Assembly: GCA_030522415.1 (NCBI GenBank)
Contig: CM060105.1
Span: 18,505,277 to 18,569,276, forward strand
DNA: 64,000 nucleotides
Source: Channallabes apus
Lineage: Eukaryota; Chordata; Actinopteri; Siluriformes; Clariidae
Direction: 5' to 3'
The position numbers and the translations under genes are program-made. Below are positions 57,778-64,000 of the stretch, piece by piece. Each line of letters starts with the position of its first letter. The first letter of the stretch is position 1. The notes beneath the pieces were generated by a model. That model worked only from the letters and a program-made list of their open reading frames with translations. It was not told the DNA's origin and made no database searches.

Positions 57778-59578
57778 TACACTCAAAAAAATGATTCAAG
57801 CCCCTCTTAAATATGACATATTTAAATATAGTTGGCTTTGTTTAAATATATCAATTTTTAAAATATTAATGTATATTTAATAGCTGTAACACAAAAAAAT
57901 TTAATAGTTTCACCTATGAGATTCATTAACTTAAAGTAAATTAGTTCGTTTAGGGAACCGCCCACTGAGAATGTGCGAGAACACGCTTTACTAATCTTTG
58001 TCCACCATTTTGAAAAAGGCATTTTCTCATTAGGGCTGCAACACCTGTGGGGAGGATGATACATTTACCTTACTGACTTTAACTTTCATTCCTCGGTAAG
58101 TATTTGTGTATTTTACTATTTACCAAAGTATGTTTTATATTAAGCAAGGTGAATTTTGCTTGGTTATAACGTGATTAAAGCTGGAGTTGGCGGGTTTTTT
58201 TTTGCTAATAAGGTTAGGTTAGCCTCTCCTGCTGCTGTGCTTAAGTATCTCAGGCAGGCCAGAGGACCGCTTGTTGTAGGAGTGGGAGTGAACTGTGGTT
58301 ACGGTAAACAGGGTTATATTCTGACTCTTCTAACTTTTACAACCGCGAAATCCATGTCGCAACCGTTGCTACCACAAGTTGAACGGTAGTTTAGGTTATG
58401 CTTTGGTATCCGAAAATCACCGTAATACTATCCAGAGGAAAGAGAGAATGTGCACGAGTCTAGTATATTGTAACTTTTCTCATGTGTGTGGCTCATCAGC
58501 AGCACCTCCACTACGTTTCCCCCTCTCTCCTCATGTGCAGGCAGGACACACTGAGTTTATCATACTTTATTCTCCCCTGTTGTTCTGAAGTTGTCCCGAG
58601 AGACAAATGCTCACTGTGCCTTAAGCATTTGATGAAACAAGTGTATTATAACGTATTATTATTATTTTCTTTAAATAAAATTGGCATAGTTTACTTTTTA
58701 CATGCTTGTTTTATTATATATACCTTCAGTGCAGCTGTAAAATCATTGCTAATCTAATAAAAATATTAGTTTGCCCTTTAAATTGCTGAGTGATCAAATG
58801 CAAAGTTGTCAGTCACCTTTTCAGAATTCCAGCAAGTGAACTTGCACCTCTAATGTATTTCTTTCATCTTTTGCAGTTTGATCAGCATTACAAAGCTTTT
58901 GGGGCAGCCTCGTACTGATGGTGAGTAATTGGCACAAGCTGATCTGTATTATGGTCATTTGTTTGGTGTGATTTTATGCTTATTGTCTTTGTTCTCCTTT
59001 TCAGAATAATACATGTGGCAGTGCAAAGCTCTCCATCTACAAAGAGGTTTTTTTGTGCTCAGGGATTCGGAATAGCTGGGAATTCATTTTTCACCAGTTA
59101 TGAAGCTTTTACATACTATTTCAGTTCACTGCTCTTGAATCACTTTTTTTTAAGGGGTAAACTTGCAGTCTAAAAGTGAATATATTGTTGTGTAATTTAA
59201 TTATTGATGCTAAATTGATGGTTACTGTAACATTTAAAACTACAGTGTAAGCAGCACCTTTTGTTTTACTGGTTATCAATAAAAATACCTCAAATAGATT
59301 TTGTCTCATGTCTTAATTGGAAATAAAAATGGAAAACATAACTTAATAACTTCAATTCCTATTAATAGTATTAGTTTGAGTTGGACAAACAAATAATTAT
59401 CACTTTATTTATTGTAATTTTATTGTAGCTGCATTTGATAAAAATTAGTTGGACTAACTCAATTAAATTATAGTGCATGGATATATTTCATTTGAGTTGG
59501 AGCTACATATATTTATTGGATGGAAATCCTGCCCACAATTTAATTGAGTTCATCCAATGGGTTATTTTTTTCAGTGTA
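57778..59578 (+). mobile_element. 1.8 kb TIR element with splice-signal-bearing core
   Basis: Left end TACACTCAAAAAAATGATTC and right end complementing to TACACTGAAAAAAATAACCC are imperfect terminal inverted repeats with AT-rich arms. The core is GC-moderate and looks like a small spliced gene on the plus strand: donor TCGGTAAGTATT at about 58094, acceptor CATCTTTTGCAG before 58877, 43 bp, donor GATGGTGAGTAA at 58920, acceptor CTCCTTTTCAG before 59005, and AATAAA at about 59278. Open frames are short and I recognise no protein; it encodes no visible transposase. It could be a transposon carrying a captured non-coding or decayed gene. Confidence 0.5.
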
Positions 59579-59774
59579 CCTAGAGGAAAGAAAGTTCTTA
59601 AGAAGTGGATGTGTTGTATCGTACTGTAGTCTCTATCCAGTACGCAATGATTCATGCAACTGTGCTTAGTGATAAGTGTCACTGTCTAAGCTTTGCCCCA
59701 CAGCAGAAATAAAGGTGCACGTAGCCACCTATCTAAAAATGTACTGTAGTTCCCCTGCCTAGTATTAATGTAAC

Positions 59775-60000
59775 ACACACTGTAAAAAATTGCTGTTAAA
59801 AAACAGCCACAATCTGACAGTACTGTGCTGTTTTCCATTAAAGCAGTAATGTGCTGTAGAAAACAATGTATTCTAGGAAATATTTTGCACTTTTTGACAG
59901 AAGTCTTCTGTATTTATTTAATATGTTTATCTTCTGTATTTTGCAATGCATTGTGGTCTAGTCCTATTTGCTAATGTTTTAACCCGAGCATTTATATTTT
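59775..60000. mobile_element. CACTGTAAAAA-type repeat end
   Basis: CACACTGTAAAAAATTGCTG followed by ACAGTACTGTGCTGTTTT resembles a dispersed fish repeat rich in CTGTAAAA. The distal end is unclear. Confidence 0.4.
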
Positions 60001-60337
60001 CAAGGATTTTGCTTTCACCAAGTCTTATTACTGTACATTGTTTTAAATTGTCTTTTTAATGTTAAATAGTGTTTATTGTTTCATGTTAGGTGTTAACCAT
60101 CATTATTAGCAAAGATAATTTTGTTCGAGGGAGCAGATTGTTTTTGTGTATAAAATATATACAAAAATTTACTTAGTATATGATTTAGTTTAGATGCAAA
60201 GATTCGAACAGGTGGTATAAAAAGGAGTAGTCATCCCAAAATCCCAGAAGTTATCATGGCCTTGAATGTCACTTTTGTTAGAATTGATCAAATATTTAAT
60301 GTTACAAGTTATTTACTATCTATATAGTTATAAACTA

Positions 60338-60508
60338 CATTTGGCAGACGCTCTTATCCAGAGCGACGTTCATTTTTATCTCATTTATCTGAGCAGTTGT
60401 GGGTTAATGGACTTGCTCAAGGGCCCAACAGTAGGCTGTGGGGTTTGAACCTGGGATCTTCCGAACCGTAGTCCAATGCCTTAACCACTGAGCTACACCT
60501 GGCCCCAC
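60338..60508 (-). mobile_element. SINE-A copy
   Basis: Antisense (CATTTGGCAGACGCTCTTAT ... GAGCTACACCTGGCCCC), with a small internal deletion around GCAACTTGGTGG. Confidence 0.85.
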
Positions 60509-60608
60509 AAACTAGCACTTCTGCTCAACAGGTACTATAGAGTTAATCATATAGTTAATGATTTCTGATTATATTTGATTTCTCTTTGGGCTAACCTTAA
60601 AATTTCAT

Positions 60609-60935
60609 TCATTCATTAATTTTCTATACGATCAGGTTCGCGGGGGACCTGGAGCCTATCCCAGGAGACTTCGGTACACCCTGGACAGGGTGCAAATCCA
60701 TCGCAGGGCACACACACATACACACACTCACACACCAAACCCCCACTACGGGCAATTTAGGAACGCCAATTAGCCTAACCTGCATGTCTTGACCTGTGGG
60801 AGGAAACCGGAGCACCCGGAGGAAACCCACCAAGCACGGGGAGAACATGCAAACTCCATGCACACAGAGACGGGAATCGAACCCAGACCCTGGAGGTGCA
60901 AGGCGACAGTGCTAACCACAACACCACCGCGCTGC
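60609..60935 (-). mobile_element. SINE-B with 14 bp target duplication
   Basis: Antisense copy flanked by CCTTAAAATTTCAT at 60595-60608 and 60936-60949. It lacks a few bases in the tail region relative to other copies. Confidence 0.92.
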
Positions 60936-60949
60936 CCTTAAAATTTCAT

Positions 60950-61605
60950 AACAGTTGTTAAACAAGCTTTGTTAATGTTAGGAATGGGTTGAGACATGTA
61001 TCATCTGAGTTCTTATCATTGCTTGACAATTCTAGAACAAATTCTAAATGACTGCTTACTGCTTTTTTGCAGTGGTACTCTGGAATAAACCTGGAGAGAA
61101 ACAATGAGTAAAGTAGTGATTACAGGTACATGTACATGTGTCCCTTCACAGGACCCATAGAAAGTAAATAGCAAAATGTTACTTGTACTGTAGTTTTGTT
61201 ATTACTTGTATTGTTATTATTACTGAACATTTCTACAATTTAAAATGCTTGTAATGTTTTAACAAGTTTTTATGCAAAATAATTGCCATGATCATGTATC
61301 TGATATGCAATTTAAGAATTATTTATAGCTGTTGTTTTTACTTTTTTAATTAAAAAAATGTTACATAAAATGTTTGACTCTTTTTAATGAAAGTTTTTGT
61401 TTGATATCCATTCTGACATGTTTATTGTATATTTTAAAGATATTCACAGAGCAATATTTTTCTACTTTTATTTGGAATTGTTAATATAATAAAATTTATA
61501 TTGTAGATTTTTTTATTTTTTTTATTTTAAACCTCAAGTTATTTTATCAATTAAACCTTTTTGACAGTTTGCTGGTGTCTGTGCTGCCAGTATTCTACTG
61601 TTAAT

Positions 61606-61645
<40 letters not shown>

Positions 61646-61744
61646 AAAATTAAATAACAGAAATATACTCTGTTTTATGTTTATGGTAATAAACTGTAAA
61701 GTAATTTAACAGTATGTAAAATTACAAGCGATTGCTGGCAACTG
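60950..61744. other. Intergenic, AT-rich with (AAAT)n
   Basis: (AAAT) repeat at 61609-61645. No gene. Confidence 0.5.
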
Positions 61745-61938
61745 TGTGTTTTAGTCTCAGGGAGTTTCTCCTTGCCAGTGTTGCCTCCAGCTTAGAGATA
61801 AACTGCTAAAGATAAACAATGTCTACATTTTTCAATATATACTGTATTTAGAATCTTTATTTCTGTAAAGCTGCTGTGTGACAACGTCCCATTGTTGATA
61901 AAGCATTATGCAAATAAATTTGAATTTAATTGAATGGA
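61745..61938 (+). mobile_element. L2-type LINE 3' end
   Basis: GTCTCAGGGAGTTTCTCCTT, CTGTAAAGCTGCTGTGTGAC and a tail ending AAATTTGAATTTAATTGAAT match, in opposite orientation, the 3' UTR of the copy at 53685. Confidence 0.75.
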
Positions 61939-62175
61939 GGTTCGACATGGTCAATTTTTCGTCCACTTTTTTCCAGTCTGGCTTCATGATTTTGAAACCT
62001 GTGTTCTCCTGCTGTATACAGTAAATCCCCTACATACAGTACAAACATTCGAGTTACACTATGAGCTTTCGAAGATGCAACCATGCATTGGAACATGTTC
62101 AATAGTGGAAATTAGGTCACATGTCCATATTGTATTTTACTTACGAACAAGCTCTCAGAACAGGACTTGTTTATA

Positions 62176-63490
62176 CACTGTGTTCCAAATTATTATGCAA
62201 ATTGGATGTAAGTGTCATAAACATTAAAGGATCTCTCTGCTGCCTAAAATTGGATAAGGTATGAAAACATTAGATATTTCACGAAAACTCATCGTACTGT
62301 GAAGACATTCGTGGCTGATTCAGAGCACAGACAGGTTTGTGCAGATAAAGGCAGAATGAAGACGGTTTCTGCCAGACAAATTCATCAGATTAAGAGAGCA
62401 GCTGCTGAAATGCCATTACAAAGCACAAACAGGTATTTGAAGCTGCTGGTGCCTCTGGAGTCCCGCAAACCTCAAGGTGTAGGATTCTTTAAAGGCTTGC
62501 AGTTGTGCATAAACCTACTATTCGGCCACCCCTAATCAATGCTCACAAGCAGAAACGGTTGCAGTGGGCCAGGCATACATGAAGACAAGTTTTTAAACAG
62601 TCTTGTTTACTGATGAGTGTCGTGCAACCCTGGATGGTCCAGATGGATGGAGTAGTGGATGGTTGGTGGATGGCCACCGTGTCCCAACAAGGCTGCGACG
62701 TCAACAAGGAGGTGCCGGAGTCATGTTTTGGGCTGGAATCATGGGGAGAGAGCTGGTAGGCCCCTGTAGGTGTGAAAATGACATCTGCAAAGTATATTGA
62801 CTGACCACTTTCTTCCATGGTACAAAAAGAAGAACCATAGCTTCAGTAGCAAAATCATCTTCATGCACGACAATGCACCATCTCATACTGCAAAGAATAC
62901 CTGTGTGTCATTGGCTGCTATGGGCATAAAAGATGAGAAACTCATGGTGTGGCCACCATCCTCCCCTGACCTCAACCCCATTGAGAACCTTTGGAGAATC
63001 CTCAAAACATATCTGAGGGTGGGAGGCGGTTTGATTCAAAACAGCAGCCCTGGGAGGCTATTCTGACATCCTGCAAAGAAATTCAAGAAGAAACTGTCCA
63101 AAAACTCACAAGTTCAATGGATGCAAGAATTGTGAAGGTGATATCAGAAGAAGGGTATGTTAAGATGTAACATGCCCTGTTAGGATGAGTTTGATTTAAA
63201 TAGTTTTTGATTTCACTAAATATGACCTCCTAATGCTGCAAATTCAACAAAAGCCTATTTTCAGTTCTTTACAACCTATAAAATGTTTTAACTCTGTTGT
63301 GCATAATAATTTGGAACAATGCATTTTCAGTTTTTTTTTTATATAAATATTGTTATCATTAGTTTGTTCAATAAAATTCAATTATACCCTAATAGTTGAT
63401 TGCTAGAAAATTATACTGACTGTCGTTTGCATTGACTAATTATGAAAATCAGAGTAAGATATCATTTGCGTAATAATTTGGAACGCAGTG
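62176..63490 (+). mobile_element. Full-length Tc1 transposon with broken transposase
   Basis: Ends CACTGTGTTCCAAATTATTA and ...GCGTAATAATTTGGAACGCAGTG with TA on both sides (62174-62175 and 63491-63492), 1315 bp. It is the best-preserved DNA transposon in the window and sits inside a MITE. Confidence 0.93.
62299..63066 (+). pseudogene. Tc1 transposase pseudogene
   Basis: Cut-and-paste DDE transposase of the Tc1 element around it. The N-terminal DNA-binding part is recognisable at 62299-62535 (ARQIHQIKRAAAEMP). FTDECRATLDGPDGW at about 62605 holds the first catalytic Asp, [12 protein letters not shown] at about 62865 the second, and [16 protein letters not shown] at about 62965 the third acidic residue (Glu). 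All three residues survive, but the frame shifts after 62535 and again near 62790, so no intact enzyme is encoded. The protein tail is frayed beyond 63050. Confidence 0.85.
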
Positions 63491-63508
63491 TATGTAGGGG
63501 ACTTGCTG

Positions 63509-64000
63509 TGCAAGGAGGCATCTTTGGCATTAGGTCCAAAAAGTGACAGCTTTCACATATAAGGCAGAAGGGATTGTGCTAACCATAGTGGGATAGACTG
63601 GTGTCCCATCTCCAGTAAAAGATCAGTCAACTCACCTAAAAGAAGCTTCTGAAGATTGGAACGCTAGCAACAAAACAGGTATTATATTGCTGTGGTATCA
63701 TACACAGGATGCAATAACATCCTCACCAGGGAGTCATCAATGAGACTGTACTCTGTAGTTCTGCAAAACACATTGCACATACTCTCAGGAAATAACAGTG
63801 CCAAAACATGAAATATGTAAAACAGTGTATACTACCCTAGAGGACTGTAGGAAAATATCATGCTGGGACATGAATTTGCAGAAACAGCACTGACTGTGTG
63901 ACAGCAACCATCCACCTTCCCCAAGCTACTACAATAAACATTGAGCTAAAATGTTTAGCTCAATCTTTCTTAGCTTTGTTTTGCCATCTTATATATTGTA
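63509..64000. other. Right edge, nothing recognised
   Basis: No repeat family or exon identified. Confidence 0.5.

Larger units (their letters stand above)
62019..63508. mobile_element. Tigger/pogo-like MITE, split by a Tc1
   Basis: Two parts, 62019-62175 and 63491-63508, form one short element with ends CAGTAAATCCCCTACATA and TATGTAGGGGACTTGCTG (inverted, two mismatches). TA precedes the left end. The interior has TTACGAACAAGCTCTCAGAA. Ends of this type occur in Tigger/pogo-like elements. Confidence 0.6.

Overview
The window is vertebrate, almost certainly teleost fish, nuclear DNA. It is AT-rich and intron-dominated, and it is packed with Tc1/mariner transposons of the kinds common in fish, tRNA-derived SINEs, 3' ends of L2-type LINEs and long microsatellites. 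The repeat mix resembles that of otophysan fishes such as catfish, but I cannot fix the species from the sequence. No bacterial-style operons, rRNA genes, genuine tRNA genes or CRISPR arrays are present.

One protein-coding gene is clear: the 5' part of FNDC5, the irisin precursor, on the minus strand. Coding exon 1 (15081-15183, signal peptide), exon 2 (2886-3001) and exon 3 (1532-1730) join with consistent phases and canonical splice sites. Together they encode a signal peptide plus almost the whole fibronectin type III ectodomain. Intron 1 is about 12 kb and full of repeats; intron 2 is about 1.15 kb. No exon for the expected transmembrane segment is visible before the left edge. A small in-phase exon-like segment (1386-1447) followed by a polyadenylation-type hexamer could instead give a soluble carboxyl terminus. 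The promoter side is CpG-rich and abuts a polypurine tract and a 0.75 kb GATA/GACA tetranucleotide block containing a duplicated 145 bp spacer.

From about 16.3 kb to the right edge I find no intact host gene. One broken C2H2 zinc-finger array lies at 26.8-27.3 kb. The rest is mobile DNA in layers: at least five Tc1/mariner families (one related to Sleeping Beauty), three SINE families labelled here SINE-A, SINE-B and SINE-C, two PIF/Harbinger-like MITEs with TWA target duplications, other terminal-inverted-repeat elements, L2-like LINE fragments, and several nested insertions that give a relative chronology.

The most striking signal is distributed rather than local. The heptamer TACAGTA/TACTGTA occurs roughly 110 times by my reading, against about 13 expected from base composition. 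In several repeat copies it is a clean 5 bp insertion at a TA dinucleotide. That is the canonical excision footprint of Tc1/mariner elements whose ends read CAG, so the window looks like a dense record of past cut-and-paste transposition.
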